Source: Candidatus Thorarchaeota archaeon
Lineage (GTDB): Archaea > Asgardarchaeota > Thorarchaeia > Thorarchaeales > Thorarchaeaceae
Assembly (NCBI GenBank): GCA_020348985.1
Contig: CP070761.1
Span: 2,300,310-2,364,309, forward strand
Direction: 5' to 3'
DNA: 64,000 nucleotides
Shown here: in pieces, positions 1 through 9,312 of the stretch
Position numbering within the stretch: the first letter of the stretch is position 1
How the letters are laid out: every line of letters begins with the position of its first letter
The notes under the pieces: model-generated
Databases searched by the model: none
Seen by the model: only the letters and a program-made list of their open reading frames with translations
What the model was told of the DNA's origin: nothing
Translations under genes and position numbers: made by a program

Positions 1-3000
1 ACCTCGTGGGGTCAACACACTCTGAGGTGGACTTACACCAAGGATTTCTCTGTATCAGCGAATGATGATTGTGGCCGGATAGACAACATCTTGATTCACA
101 ACATTGACTATGCTTTGGAAATACCACATTTGGATTGGATCACAAGCGGCGATGCTGATTGGTTCATTGATACTGCCACTTACAAGGAAGGCGGCTCTTC
201 GGCTAGGAGTGGTGACATAGAAGACAACGAAGAGTCGTGGATGCAGACGACTATTCAAGGGCCCGCGATAGTGAGCTTTGATTGGAAGGTGTCCTCGGAG
301 CAGCGTTTTGACTTCTTACGCTTCTTGGTCGATGGTGCTGAAAAAGCTGCAATTAGTGGATCTCGATCCTGGACGCGTTTGACATACCATATCTCATCTT
401 GGGGTGCGCACACGCTTAGATGGGTTTATACCAAAGACTTCTCCCTATCATATTACTCCGACTGTGGTTGGGTGGACAACCTCAGGTTCATTCCATTTGA
501 CAACGCATTGGACATTGAGCTACCAACTTCACCACAGAATCTACAAGCATCGGTCGTCGATGACCAGATTCAGTTGACGTGGGATGTTCCGCTAATCGAT
601 GGCGACCCTCCTATAATTGGGTATGAAGTCTACAGAGGTACAAGTCCTGAATCAGTTTCATATTACGCGTCTGTTGAGGATACATCTTTCGCTGACACAG
701 ACATCAATGAGAACACAGACTACTACTATGAAGTCAGCGCAGTGAACACTGTGGGGGTTGGTCCCCGAACAGATTACATCATGGTAACTATAGGAGATGA
801 TGATACAACTCCTCCTATCATCAGTTGGGAATATGTAGGAGGTAACAGCGATGGAGACCCAGGATACATCGTAGTGACTGCTTCTGATGAATCAGGACTA
901 TCCGAGGATCCGAGCGGCACGTACTACCTCTCATCTGTCCTAGGAGATCAGAGTTTCACATTCACAGCAGTTGACGCTGATGATGACAGACCTGGTGACA
1001 GTTTAAGCACTACCATCACCGTGATTATTGACATCGACGATGATGACACCACGGCTCCTGTTATCACTTGGGAGTACTTTGGCAGCAACACTGATGGAGA
1101 TGCGGGTTACTTAGAAGTCACAGCTTCTGACGCGTCAGGATTGTCTGTAGATCCAAGTGGTACGTATTATCTTACAAATGACACAATCGAGCAGAGTTTC
1201 GAGTTCACCGCAGTTGATGCTGACAATGACAGACCTGATGATGAATTGAGTACCACAATCACAGTGAGCATCACCATCGAAGACGATGATACAATAGCTC
1301 CAGTGATCTTGTGGGAGTACTTCGGCAGCTACACCGATGGCGATCCCGGTTACATCGTAGTTACTGCTACCGATACATCAGGACTATCAGAAGACCCGAG
1401 CGGCACATACTACCTTTCATCCGTCCTTGGAGAACAGAGCTTCACATTCACAGCCGCAGATGGCGATAATGATAGACCACACGACACTCTCAGCACCACA
1501 GTAACTGTAACGATCGAAATAGTGGACGATGACACCACGGCTCCAGAGATTCTGTGGGAGTACTTTGGGAGCAACACCGATGGTGATCCTGGCTACATTG
1601 TAGTTATAGCTACCGATGCATCAGGACTATCAGAGGACCCGAGCGGTACGTACTACCTCTCACCAAACATAGGACAGCAAACCTTTGAATTCACAGCTAT
1701 TGACGATGATGATGACAGACCCGAAGACCGACTTGGCATAACAGTGTCTGTAACGATTGAAGTAGGAGATGATGATACCGCAGTACCAGAGATTCTATGG
1801 GAATACTTTGGGAGCAACACTGACGAAGACCCGGGATACATCGTAGTGACTGCTACCGATACCTCGGGACTATCTGAAGATCCAAGTGGCACATACTATC
1901 TGACATCAGCTCTCGGAGAACAAAGCTTCACTTTCACCGCTGTGGATGCAGATGAGGACCGTCCAGAAGACCAATTGAGTACTACAATAACGGCGAGTAT
2001 AGTCATCGAGGACGACGACACTACAGCTCCGGAGATTCTGTGGGAATACTTTGGTAGTTACACTGATGGCAATCCTGGCTACATCGTAGTCACTGCCGAT
2101 GATGCGTCGGGTCTATCAGAAGATCCAAGTGGTACATACTATATCTCTGCCGCTCTTGGAGCACAGACCTTTACTTTCATGGCTGTAGATGCTGATGACG
2201 ACAGAAAAGATGACAATCTGTGCACTTCGGTGACTGTGACAATTGAAATAGATGATGATGACAAAATCGCTCCAGAAGCCGTGTGGGAGTACTTCGGAGG
2301 CTACACCGACGGCGACCCAGGGTACATTGTAGTGACTGCGACCGACGATTCAGGACTGTCCGAAGATCCAAGTGGAACATACCACCTCACAACTGAACTA
2401 GGAGATCAGGTTTTCGAGTTCGTCGCAGTAGATGCAGACGCGGACCGGACCGGTGACCAACTGAGTACAACCGTCACTGTCACGATCACTATTGTTGACG
2501 ATGACACTGTCCCACCTGAGATTCAGATTGAGTATCTGGGAGGCGATGGGACCGACGCGAACCCTGGTTACTTCACATGGACAGTCACAGATGCTGGGGA
2601 TGGATTCAGTGTTGATGGAGGCGGAGGATTAAGTGAGATTAATATCACCATCAACTACACGTCCCTGGACGGATTGGGTGATTATTCCATTGTCTTGCTA
2701 GATGTCGCCTCTGGTACTTGGAACCTGCAGTCTGACCTGGGAACCTATTCAATCACTGTGTTCGCACGAGACGATGACGACGACCGCACTCTTGCTGTTG
2801 ACTCCCTCACGAGCGAACTATCATTAGAGCAGGACATCATAGATGACGATACTTCTCCCCCTGATGTTTCCAACGTGCTGATAACAGAGACTGCAGCCCG
2901 ACTCATCGTTACTTTCTCTGCCTCTGATGATTCAGGAATCGCGTCCATTGAGATTCTGATTGATGGTCAAGCGTTTGCACCTGTGGTCCAATCTCAAGAA

Positions 3001-3819
3001 TTCGAGACCTACACGTTCGAGTACAGTATGGAGCTTTTCTTCGGGACTCAGACTTGGGAACATCTTCTAGAGATCAGGGTGACAGATGGGGATGACGACC
3101 GACCATTCGACAGCCTGACGACTGATGTTACTGAATCATTTGTGTTATCTCCAGAGCACCTGTTGAGATTCATTGAGTACGAGCTCCTGATGCTTAAGGC
3201 AGAAATCAATGAGAATCTGGAAGACAAAGTCAGAAGAATGCTAGATTGCCTTCTGGACAAGGCTATTGATAGAATTCGAGATGCATTAGAACTCTATTTG
3301 GAAGGGAGAATCTCTCTCTCTCTAATGCTGGAACGGTTGACCAAAGCCATCCTCCACTTCTCAGAGATCATCACGGAGATTGGCAACTGCCACGACAAGA
3401 TTGACGAAGCCTTTGCACAACATCTAGTTGATAGACTTCATGAGATAAGGGACCACGTCACATACGCTATGGGGGCAAGTATTGGAACTGAGGCTGCACG
3501 GGCAATTGCAGATGTTGAGATTAGGATTGATCGTTTTGCGGATGGCCTTTATGAATCACTGTCATTCTGGGATGCCCTAATGATTGACATGCACCTGAAA
3601 CAGACAGTTCGAAAGCTCGACCAGACTCTGATTCAGTTGGCTCGAGGTAATGATTGTGCCGCCACACACAAACTGGCTAAGGCAGTCAGAGCTCTTGAGC
3701 ATACCAAGTGTTGGGTCAAAGCTCTTGAAAGGTTTGGAAGAATATCGGGCGATGTGGCGGACGGATTGATTTCAGAGATTGATGCCCTTATCACATCGTT
3801 ACAGCAAATCGAGATTTGA
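1..3819 (+). CDS. giant secreted repeat protein, 5' end outside the window
   Basis: The frame is open from base 1, so the true start lies upstream. Visible order: the end of one lectin-like beta-sandwich module and a complete second one (both carry the HTLRW.YTKDFS motif), a fibronectin type III domain (about 530-790), seven tandem 81-residue repeats (796-2496), two divergent beta modules that begin DDDT (2497-about 3150), and a C-terminal alpha-helical region of about 220 residues. The repeats are rich in Asp (DDDTTAP.I, DADDDRP.D.LSTT), which suggests calcium-stabilised Ig-like folds. No transmembrane anchor is visible at the C-terminus. I infer an extracellular or S-layer-associated adhesin; the helical tail may mediate attachment or oligomerisation. 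No specific ligand can be named. Confidence 0.85.
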   Translation, partial: TSWGQHTLRWTYTKDFSVSANDDCGRIDNILIHNIDYALEIPHLDWITSGDADWFIDTATYKEGGSSARSGDIEDNEESWMQTTIQGPAIVSFDWKVSSEQRFDFLRFLVDGAEKAAISGSRSWTRLTYHISSWGAHTLRWVYTKDFSLSYYSDCGWVDNLRFIPFDNALDIELPTSPQNLQASVVDDQIQLTWDVPLIDGDPPIIGYEVYRGTSPESVSYYASVEDTSFADTDINENTDYYYEVSAVNTVGVGPRTDYIMVTIGDDDTTPPIISWEYVGGNSDGDPGYIVVTASDESGLSEDPSGTYYLSSVLGDQSFTFTAVDADDDRPGDSLSTTITVIIDIDDDDTTAPVITWEYFGSNTDGDAGYLEVTASDASGLSVDPSGTYYLTNDTIEQSFEFTAVDADNDRPDDELSTTITVSITIEDDDTIAPVILWEYFGSYTDGDPGYIVVTATDTSGLSEDPSGTYYLSSVLGEQSFTFTAADGDNDRPHDTLSTTVTVTIEIVDDDTTAPEILWEYFGSNTDGDPGYIVVIATDASGLSEDPSGTYYLSPNIGQQTFEFTAIDDDDDRPEDRLGITVSVTIEVGDDDTAVPEILWEYFGSNTDEDPGYIVVTATDTSGLSEDPSGTYYLTSALGEQSFTFTAVDADEDRPEDQLSTTITASIVIEDDDTTAPEILWEYFGSYTDGNPGYIVVTADDASGLSEDPSGTYYISAALGAQTFTFMAVDADDDRKDDNLCTSVTVTIEIDDDDKIAPEAVWEYFGGYTDGDPGYIVVTATDDSGLSEDPSGTYHLTTELGDQVFEFVAVDADADRTGDQLSTTVTVTITIVDDDTVPPEIQIEYLGGDGTDANPGYFTWTVTDAGDGFSVDGGGGLSEINITINYTSLDGLGDYSIVLLDVASGTWNLQSDLGTYSITVFARDDDDDRTLAVDSLTSELSLEQDIIDDDTSPPDVSNVLITETAARLIVTFSASDDSGIASIEILIDGQAFAPVVQSQEFETYTFEYSMELFFGTQTWEHLLEIRVTDGDDDRPFDSLTTDVTESFVLSPEHLLRFIEYELLMLKAEINENLEDKVRRMLDCLLDKAIDRIRDALELYLEGRISLSLMLERLTKAILHFSEIITEIGNCHDKIDEAFAQHLVDRLHEIRDHVTYAMGASIGTEAARAIADVEIRIDRFADGLYESLSFWDALMIDMHLKQTVRKLDQTLIQLARGNDCAATHKLAKAVRALEHTKCWVKALERFGRISGDVADGLISEIDALITSLQQIEI
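796..2496 (+). repeat. seven tandem 243-bp repeats inside the surface-protein gene
   Basis: Seven in-frame units of exactly 243 bp (81 codons) begin at 796, 1039, 1282, 1525, 1768, 2011 and 2254. Each starts with DDD, then a WEY.G....G hallmark, GLS.DPSGTY and DRP..L. The protein is much better conserved than the DNA, with many synonymous differences, so the array is not a very recent expansion, although unit number could still vary between strains. Confidence 0.92.
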
Positions 3820-3903
3820 ACCTAGATGACACAAAAAATGCAATGATTGATAATCAGTCCAGGTCTATGAAATCATATCAGTCATTATGCATGACTAGGG
3901 AGC

Positions 3904-4131
3904 GTGCGAGGTATTTCGAGAAACAAGGGAATGGCAGTCGTTGGACTGCTGATGTTCATAATCGGACTAGCGATCTTTGTTGACGATCTTCATGATTTTG
4001 TCCCAGGAACTGAATGGCTTCATTGGTTGCCCGAGTTCCAGCCAATCATCATTCTTGGCTTCCATCTCGAGCATCTGTATATCGGAGCGGGGATTCTGCT
4101 GATCGGACTCATCGCTATGGCCCGGTCCTAG
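3904..4131 (+). CDS. small two-helix membrane protein
   Basis: 75 residues with two hydrophobic segments (about 9-27 and 56-72) separated by a loop rich in aromatic residues, His and Asp. I do not recognise the family. The start taken is GTG at 3904; an ATG at 3931 is an alternative that would still keep the first helix. It lies directly after the surface-protein gene on the same strand and is followed by another small membrane protein. Confidence 0.5.
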   Translation: MRGISRNKGMAVVGLLMFIIGLAIFVDDLHDFVPGTEWLHWLPEFQPIIILGFHLEHLYIGAGILLIGLIAMARS

Positions 4132-4187
4132 GAATTGTGCATCAACTGGAGATTCTACTAAAGTAACCCTGCTGGAGGCCGTCCAGA

Positions 4188-4505
4188 TTGGCGTTTTCAG
4201 ATAATGAGCAATCAGTCGAGTTGTGCGACTATTGCGGTGAGCGCAAGCCGACTAGATGGTGGAGTGGGTTGGCCAGGAAGTACTGCTCAAAGGAGTGCAA
4301 TGCGGCTGACTTGTATCGCTTCTATGCGTTCATGACTTGCTTGACTGGATTTATCGTACCAATAGGCATTGCCGCTATTGTGACTGCCATAGCGGAAGGA
4401 AGAGCAGACTTCGACCTATTTGGTTTGATACAGTTTGCACTCACGACTGTTGGTGCAATTGCATTTGGTTACCTGACGGTAATAGGATACAGAGCTGCAA
4501 GGTGA
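4188..4505 (+). CDS. zinc-finger membrane protein (C-x2-C...C-x3-C, two TM helices)
   Basis: 105 residues. The N-terminus carries CDYCGE and YCSKEC, a treble-clef-like zinc knuckle pair, followed by two hydrophobic helices (about 46-67 and 78-100). The start appears to be TTG at 4188, so the exact N-terminus is uncertain. Small zinc-ribbon plus TM proteins are common and largely uncharacterised in archaea. I cannot assign a function. Confidence 0.55.
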   Translation: MAFSDNEQSVELCDYCGERKPTRWWSGLARKYCSKECNAADLYRFYAFMTCLTGFIVPIGIAAIVTAIAEGRADFDLFGLIQFALTTVGAIAFGYLTVIGYRAAR

Positions 4506-4577
4506 TATAGAGAAGAATCCGTCACCCTTCAAACTCAGTTCCGGCGATTCTTCTGCTACATCTGCATAAGTTCAGAA

Positions 4578-4799
4578 CTACCTTGCAGCACCGACTATGA
4601 GCAACACTATGCCAAGGCCCAATAGGATCAACATTACTTCAGTGAAGACATAGCCTGCGAGATCCAAGCTATAGAAACCAAGATCGAATAGTGCTGCTAT
4701 TTCTGGGAACATATTCAGCATTCCCAGCAGTATCGGCAGTATCCCAATAATTATCAGAAGCAGTCCAAGGCCTGCTGCACCCTTACCCATTCCATTCAC
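4578..4799 (-). CDS. small hydrophobic membrane protein
   Basis: 73 residues, almost entirely hydrophobic, with two Gly/Leu/Ile-rich helices (about 9-28 and 48-70) around a short acidic/aromatic loop. It is transcribed convergently with the zinc-finger membrane gene. The family is not recognised. Layout resembles the small two-helix protein at 3904-4131, but sequence similarity is weak. Confidence 0.5.
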   Translation of the reverse strand: MNGMGKGAAGLGLLLIIIGILPILLGMLNMFPEIAALFDLGFYSLDLAGYVFTEVMLILLGLGIVLLIVGAAR

Positions 4800-4952
4800 C
4801 TCAAATGGCAGAAAATTAGTTGCGCTTCTCCCATAAAAATTGATGTGGACTTATTATCGTAGTAATACATTGCGGGAAAGAGCTCCAAAATGCAATCTGT
4901 TGTGAGACAATGTCACGTCAAAGTCCAAAGCGAGTTGACTTGGGGCTCGGAT

Positions 4953-5447
4953 TCAGGTTGCAGTGTTTTCATCAAAGCCAATCAATTCCCCTTCCCAGGG
5001 ACTCTCCAGTTTCTTGACTGTGAGAGTGATCAGGCCAAGAGCTGAGAATCCTACAATCGGGAGAGGTATGTTGATTGGTGGAGGACTACCGGAAGCAGGA
5101 GGAAGCAACAGGGAAAAGATAACTTGGAACACCATCAGAAGCAGTATCTTCTGTGCGTAGTCATACCTTTCTCTATTTTGCTTCTTGGTCGTGTCATACG
5201 CGAGCTTGGCAATGTAAAGACTTGGCCAAAACCAAATGACGTAGATCAAGGCAAAAGGGGAAAAACTGAAACTCACGCCAAAACTCGTTGTCCAGTGGTA
5301 TTGCCAAAGCGGGGCCAGAAAGATTAGATGAATGTTCTCAGAGCTCACAATCTGCATAGATAGGAAGAACGGAGACGCCAATGTCACCGTGAGCAGAAGA
5401 TAGCTCACCTTCTCTGTGAACCTGAAAGGCATGAGATCCAGTCTCAA
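4953..5447 (-). CDS. four-helix membrane protein, unknown
   Basis: 164 residues with about four hydrophobic segments (near 14-32, 60-80, 104-122 and 130-146) and a basic loop after the second (KQNRERYDYA). The C-terminus is acidic and soluble. No catalytic motif is apparent and I do not recognise the family. Confidence 0.55.
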   Translation of the reverse strand: MRLDLMPFRFTEKVSYLLLTVTLASPFFLSMQIVSSENIHLIFLAPLWQYHWTTSFGVSFSFSPFALIYVIWFWPSLYIAKLAYDTTKKQNRERYDYAQKILLLMVFQVIFSLLLPPASGSPPPINIPLPIVGFSALGLITLTVKKLESPWEGELIGFDENTAT

Positions 5448-5504
5448 ACAGAATTACACGCTCTGAGTCAATAAAAGAACTCGCAAGAAAGCAGGAGATT
5501 GCCT

Positions 5505-5921
5505 CTATTTTCCACTATGACTTCGGACTATCTTCGAGGCAGTGAGCCACACTCTCATCCTGTCAAGATTCGCGTGTAAATCGATTATGCTACCTTTCGT
5601 ACCAAATGAAACCGAAGTAGGGGCCATTCGCTTCCCGTTGTTCCTCACAGTGTAGGTTTGCGACTGAATGCTACCACTACCGATTTTCTGAGCTCGTTCT
5701 CCCATCAGAAGTACATCTTCAAGGTCATTTTCGCTCTTGATGTGAAGATAACATGATGCATAGTATGGAGAGGATCGGTCAGTGAATCTTACAATCCGCG
5801 ATCCTGGTGCAAATTCCTCTGCCGCGCAAGACGAGCATATCGAGTACTTAGTGGGAGTGAAATAGTCATACACAATCTGGACGTTTTTCTCAGATCCGCA
5901 TCTTTCACAGTGCTCTGTCAT
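5505..5921 (-). CDS. zinc-ribbon protein, unknown
   Basis: 138 residues. The N-terminal third has CERCG and CSSCA pairs spaced as a zinc ribbon (residues about 5-33). The rest is predicted alpha/beta with no recognisable catalytic motif. It may be a small nucleic-acid or protein adaptor, but that is only inference. Confidence 0.55.
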   Translation of the reverse strand: MTEHCERCGSEKNVQIVYDYFTPTKYSICSSCAAEEFAPGSRIVRFTDRSSPYYASCYLHIKSENDLEDVLLMGERAQKIGSGSIQSQTYTVRNNGKRMAPTSVSFGTKGSIIDLHANLDRMRVWLTASKIVRSHSGK

Positions 5922-6067
5922 GATCCGCCCTTCTGCCTTTCACAAAATGGCAGACAATACGAATCAAACAGAATACTTGAGACGTTATGTTGCGGGGATG
6001 TTATAGATGAAATCGTGGCTTGCTCATGTCAACACGCATTTTTACATGTGAGAGTTTTCTGACTACT

Positions 6068-6688
6068 ATGCCAAACATATTCACGAAGCGTGTGCTCGAA
6101 AAGTTTGTCACAATGGTGCCAGAGCTTAAGGATGCTCTGTCAAGGGCCGAGATGAAGCTCAATCCTAGATTCGAACCTCCGTTTGAGATGCTTGTTAGAT
6201 CCATTGTCTACCAGCAGCTCTCCTACAGGGCAGCAAAGACAATCTATGATCGGTTCCTAGCATTGGTCGGCAAGCTAACACCAAGACGCACACTCTCAAA
6301 ATCGGATGAACAACTCCGAAGCGTAGGTCTGTCACGACAGAAGGCGTCCTATATACGGAATGTTGCCTTAGCATTTGGCAGAGGGGGTAGTCTAGCAAAA
6401 TACAACACAGTTGATGCGATAAAGGCTCTGTCATCTTCTGACATCATGGAGCTCTTTGTCGAGATTAAGGGTGTAGGTCCTTGGACCGTCGAGATGTATC
6501 TCATCTTCTCTCTGGGTCGGCTTGATGTTCTCTCTGCAAGTGACCTTGGAGTGCGCAAAGGAGTGATGAAGCTCTACGGACTGGCAGATGTTCCAACTGC
6601 AAAGCAGGTCAAGGAGATTGCCGAAAAATGGCATCCCTTGGAGACGGTAGGAACGTATCTTGCCTGGCGTGCCACTGAGTTTGACTGA
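6068..6688 (+). CDS. AlkA-like DNA-3-methyladenine glycosylase (HhH-GPD)
   Basis: 206 residues from ATG 6068; the frame extends upstream to TTG 6020, but the extra residues are not typical of the family. Base-excision-repair glycosylases of this family remove alkylated purines. Visible features: the FE.LVRSIVYQQLS helix near the N-terminus, a helix-hairpin-helix EIKGVGPWTVEMY, and the downstream GPD-type loop GRLDVLSASDLGVRKG, whose second Asp (about residue 159) is the expected catalytic residue. No Fe-S cysteine cluster is present, which fits AlkA rather than Nth/MutY. The stop abuts the stop of the convergent adenosine deaminase gene. Confidence 0.88.
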   Translation: MPNIFTKRVLEKFVTMVPELKDALSRAEMKLNPRFEPPFEMLVRSIVYQQLSYRAAKTIYDRFLALVGKLTPRRTLSKSDEQLRSVGLSRQKASYIRNVALAFGRGGSLAKYNTVDAIKALSSSDIMELFVEIKGVGPWTVEMYLIFSLGRLDVLSASDLGVRKGVMKLYGLADVPTAKQVKEIAEKWHPLETVGTYLAWRATEFD

Positions 6689-7714
6689 TTATCTGGCTGA
6701 ATCGATTATCTTTTCGCCAGTCTCTTTGAAAGATGAGCGGAGTCTTTCTTTGGTGCTGTCTAAGAGGAACGAAGCGTCGACAGCATTCAGTGATAGTCGG
6801 AGCAGATCTGATAGCGTAAACCCAAGGTGTTCGTGAAGCTGGAGGTACTCGTTGTCTAGGTCAGTGTGAAAGAAAGTGGGGTCGTCACTATTGACTGTAA
6901 CCAACAAGCCCATATCATAGAACTCTCTGATAGGATGTTCCTGAAGAGATTGAACTGCTCCAGTTCTTACATTGCTGACCGGGCACGCCTCTATCCCGAT
7001 TCTATCCCTCTTGATTCTTTCAAGCAATCTCAAATCTTGTGCCGCAGAAACTGCGTGTCCCACGCGTTCGACTTTCAATGCTTCGATCGCTCCCCAAACA
7101 GACTCTGGTCCTGCGGCCTCACCTGCATGAGCCACCAGATGCAGTCCCATTTCCTTAGCCTCTCTGTAGATTTCCGCATACGGCTCTGGAGGAAACGTGT
7201 GTTCGCTCCCTCCAATGTCAATTGAGATAACATTCTCCGACTTTTCCTTGATCCACGACAAGGTTTCACGTGCCGAATCTAGTCCGTAGTTGCGCACCAA
7301 GTCAATCCGGATATTGGATTCGATGCCATGGTCACTTTTTGCTTTACGGACTCCTCTGTTGATGTGGTCCAGCATGTTACCATAGTCCAGGCCACGTTTG
7401 ACATGATCGGGTGCAGAGAAACTGAACTCCACATATCGTGTATTTGACTTCGCACAGTCTTCTAGCATTTCGTAGGCAATCTGTTCGAAATACTTCTCTT
7501 GCGGAATATTGTCTATGACTTGTCCATAGACTGAGATGAAGTGTGCAAAATCGCGATACTGGAATAGCCTATCATATTCGTCGTCATTCCTGAGAGGTGA
7601 CTCTATGCTTTCTTCTTCCAATATGTGCAACAAGGTGCGCGGCCTTATCGACCCTAGAAGGTGGATATGTAATTCGGCCTTGGGAAGTTCTCTTATCGCC
7701 TGGTCCGTGTTCAT
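6689..7714 (-). CDS. add: adenosine deaminase
   Basis: 341 residues, normal for the family. Metal and catalytic residues are all visible: HIH in AELHIHLLGS (about residue 16), HAGE with the general acid Glu, the His of RVGHAV, and the paired Asp of NSDDPTFF. It hydrolyses adenosine or deoxyadenosine to inosine in purine salvage. Related archaeal members also act on S-adenosylhomocysteine or 5'-methylthioadenosine derivatives, so substrate range is open. Likely monocistronic, with a possible TATA element near 7753 on this strand. Confidence 0.9.
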   Translation of the reverse strand: MNTDQAIRELPKAELHIHLLGSIRPRTLLHILEEESIESPLRNDDEYDRLFQYRDFAHFISVYGQVIDNIPQEKYFEQIAYEMLEDCAKSNTRYVEFSFSAPDHVKRGLDYGNMLDHINRGVRKAKSDHGIESNIRIDLVRNYGLDSARETLSWIKEKSENVISIDIGGSEHTFPPEPYAEIYREAKEMGLHLVAHAGEAAGPESVWGAIEALKVERVGHAVSAAQDLRLLERIKRDRIGIEACPVSNVRTGAVQSLQEHPIREFYDMGLLVTVNSDDPTFFHTDLDNEYLQLHEHLGFTLSDLLRLSLNAVDASFLLDSTKERLRSSFKETGEKIIDSAR

Positions 7715-7919
7715 CTTGCTATCTCTCTTGCATCCGACTGTTAAGTTGTATTATCCCCATACATATCGTTGTCTTCACAATCCAAGTGGCCAGTTGTTAA
7801 GCAGCTTCCGGAAGGCACCGTAATGTGCTGCCGCCATAATCTCTACTGAATCAGCAGACGTACGACCCGATTGAGAATGCCTTAACCAATTCCACCTAGA
7901 AGCCTTCTAGCTCAAGGAT

Positions 7920-7929
7920 ATTCGCGAAT
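7920..7929. promoter_or_regulatory. palindrome upstream of thioredoxin-fold gene
   Basis: ATTCGCGAAT is a perfect 10-bp palindrome. GCGAATGA recurs at 7955-7962 on the other side of the TATA box, so the promoter is flanked by related half-sites. This suggests an operator; no regulator is identified. Confidence 0.35.
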
Positions 7930-7945
7930 GAATTTACTATTTCGC

Positions 7946-7954
7946 CTTATATTA
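7946..7954 (+). promoter_or_regulatory. TATA box of thioredoxin-fold gene
   Basis: CTTATATTA matches an archaeal TATA box. Transcription would begin near 7975, which favours ATG 7983 over the upstream in-frame ATG 7959. Confidence 0.5.
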
Positions 7955-7982
7955 GCGAATGAGAATCAATTTCTCGATTGAG

Positions 7983-8321
7983 ATGACTGTCAACACTCAG
8001 ACTGCAATTGCACACTCATTGTGTAGGAAGAGAGCATGTGGACGCCAAAGTTGCTTGGTTTTCTACACAAGCGATGATTGTTATCTGTGTGGCGCCGCCA
8101 AAGAAATCCTGACTGGCGTGGTCGGAGACTTCGGGCTTCAGGATAACGTCATCTCAATCGTCGACATAGACTCCTGCCGCAACTTCGATAATGAGTTATC
8201 AGACATTTTTGCTTTGCCTGCAATTAGAATCTGTGGAGAAGTTATAACAGGGCTGCCCGACCCTGACAAGGCCAGGACAAGACTGATGCTTGCCATAATG
8301 AACGAGTGCTTTGGTCAATAG
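7983..8321 (+). CDS. thioredoxin/glutaredoxin-fold protein
   Basis: 112 residues from ATG 7983 (an in-frame ATG 7959 lies upstream of the predicted transcription start). The core has a beta strand LVFYTSDDC followed by the redox pair C-Y-L-C at the start of a helix, and a later LPAIRICGEVITG segment with the cis-Pro typical of glutaredoxin-like folds. Probable cytosolic disulfide exchange. The N-terminus holds three extra Cys (LCRKRACGRQSC), which could bind metal or act in thiol relay. Partner unknown. Confidence 0.72.
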   Translation: MTVNTQTAIAHSLCRKRACGRQSCLVFYTSDDCYLCGAAKEILTGVVGDFGLQDNVISIVDIDSCRNFDNELSDIFALPAIRICGEVITGLPDPDKARTRLMLAIMNECFGQ

Positions 8322-8384
8322 TTTGGGTACAGATATTAGACGCCCCTTCACTACCTTGTTAAAACGTTGTAAATAGGAAGGGTT

Positions 8385-9065
8385 ATGATGTCTGACACAA
8401 CTAGCTCCTCACTACGGACAGCCGCAATCTTCGTCTTCATCGGATTCTTGATGACTCTTGGAATGGTTGCTGAGACTCTGTTAAACACCGATGCCGTGAA
8501 TCTCTACACGGTTAATGACATTCAATCCATTATCGATGGACTTGTTGCGAGTACCCCTTTCACGATTCAGTTTAGCCTGGCCGGGCTTGTCTTTGACTGT
8601 TTCTTTATCATTGGATATCTGTCCATCTTCTACGCTTTGTATGTTCTCACCAAGGAGCGAGACCTCGTGCTCCCGAAACTCGCATTTGCCTTAGGCTTCA
8701 CAACCGGCGTAACTGACCTTGTCGAGAATGCCATTCATGTCTCACTCTTGACAGGTGTACCCAATGGCTGGGTTCCTGACGCTTTGGTCTTCTCGAACGC
8801 TTGGACGGTGACATTTGTCAAGGATCTCTCTAGCTACATGGCGGGGATGATATTCGTCGTCTTGCTCCTCATGACTCTCGGAATTCCGCCGGTACTAAGA
8901 ACACCTAAACTCGTACTGACAATCCTTCTTGGATTATACGTAGTACTAGGCTGCATAGCAGTTGTCTTTCCCCCATTCTTGACATTAAGAAATCTAAGCT
9001 TCATGATTGATATGCTTCTTGGATCGCTGATGCTCAGCAACATGGCCACAAGAATCGCGACGTAG
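8385..9065 (+). CDS. six-helix membrane protein, unknown
   Basis: 226 residues (ATG 8385 or 8388) with about six hydrophobic segments, the last four close together. No transporter signature or charged pore motif stands out. A weak TATA element (TGTAAATA) sits near 8368. It follows the thioredoxin-fold gene on the same strand after 63 bases but probably has its own promoter. Confidence 0.65.
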   Translation: MMSDTTSSSLRTAAIFVFIGFLMTLGMVAETLLNTDAVNLYTVNDIQSIIDGLVASTPFTIQFSLAGLVFDCFFIIGYLSIFYALYVLTKERDLVLPKLAFALGFTTGVTDLVENAIHVSLLTGVPNGWVPDALVFSNAWTVTFVKDLSSYMAGMIFVVLLLMTLGIPPVLRTPKLVLTILLGLYVVLGCIAVVFPPFLTLRNLSFMIDMLLGSLMLSNMATRIAT

Positions 9066-9107
9066 ATGCCCACACGATTAGCCGAGGATCAGGCATCAAG
9101 AACTAAG

Positions 9108-9263
9108 TTACTGCCCCTGTGGCGCGCTCAGAGACTCCAAGATTGCACGCAATGTGCTCTCAAGTGACTGGACTCTCTCTTGAAGAGCATGAATCTCCTC
9201 CAAAAGGTACCCAATCTTCTCCTCGATACTCGTATCGCCAGATTCACTCTTCGGGAAACCCAT
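9108..9263 (-). CDS. small coiled-coil protein
   Basis: 51 residues from ATG 9263, chosen because a GAGAGGG ribosome-binding site lies about six bases upstream. A TTG at 9332 would extend the frame into the end of the methyltransferase gene. Residues about 14-43 form heptads (EEKIGYLLEEIHALQERV, then SLESTLRAIL). It lies immediately downstream of the methyltransferase gene and is probably cotranscribed. Confidence 0.5.
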   Translation of the reverse strand: MGFPKSESGDTSIEEKIGYLLEEIHALQERVQSLESTLRAILESLSAPQGQ

Positions 9264-9312
9264 CTTATCCCTCTCTGATGATTTCCAATCTGGCACTGAG
9301 TTTTCCCGCTCC

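Noticed and set aside
796-2496. Regularly spaced repeats that might suggest a CRISPR array
   Set aside because: Units are 243 bp, in frame, and encode a conserved protein domain; no short identical repeats with unique spacers.
6020-6067. Longer N-terminus for the AlkA-like glycosylase from TTG 6020
   Set aside because: The extra 16 residues do not resemble the family and TTG has no ribosome-binding site; ATG 6068 preferred.
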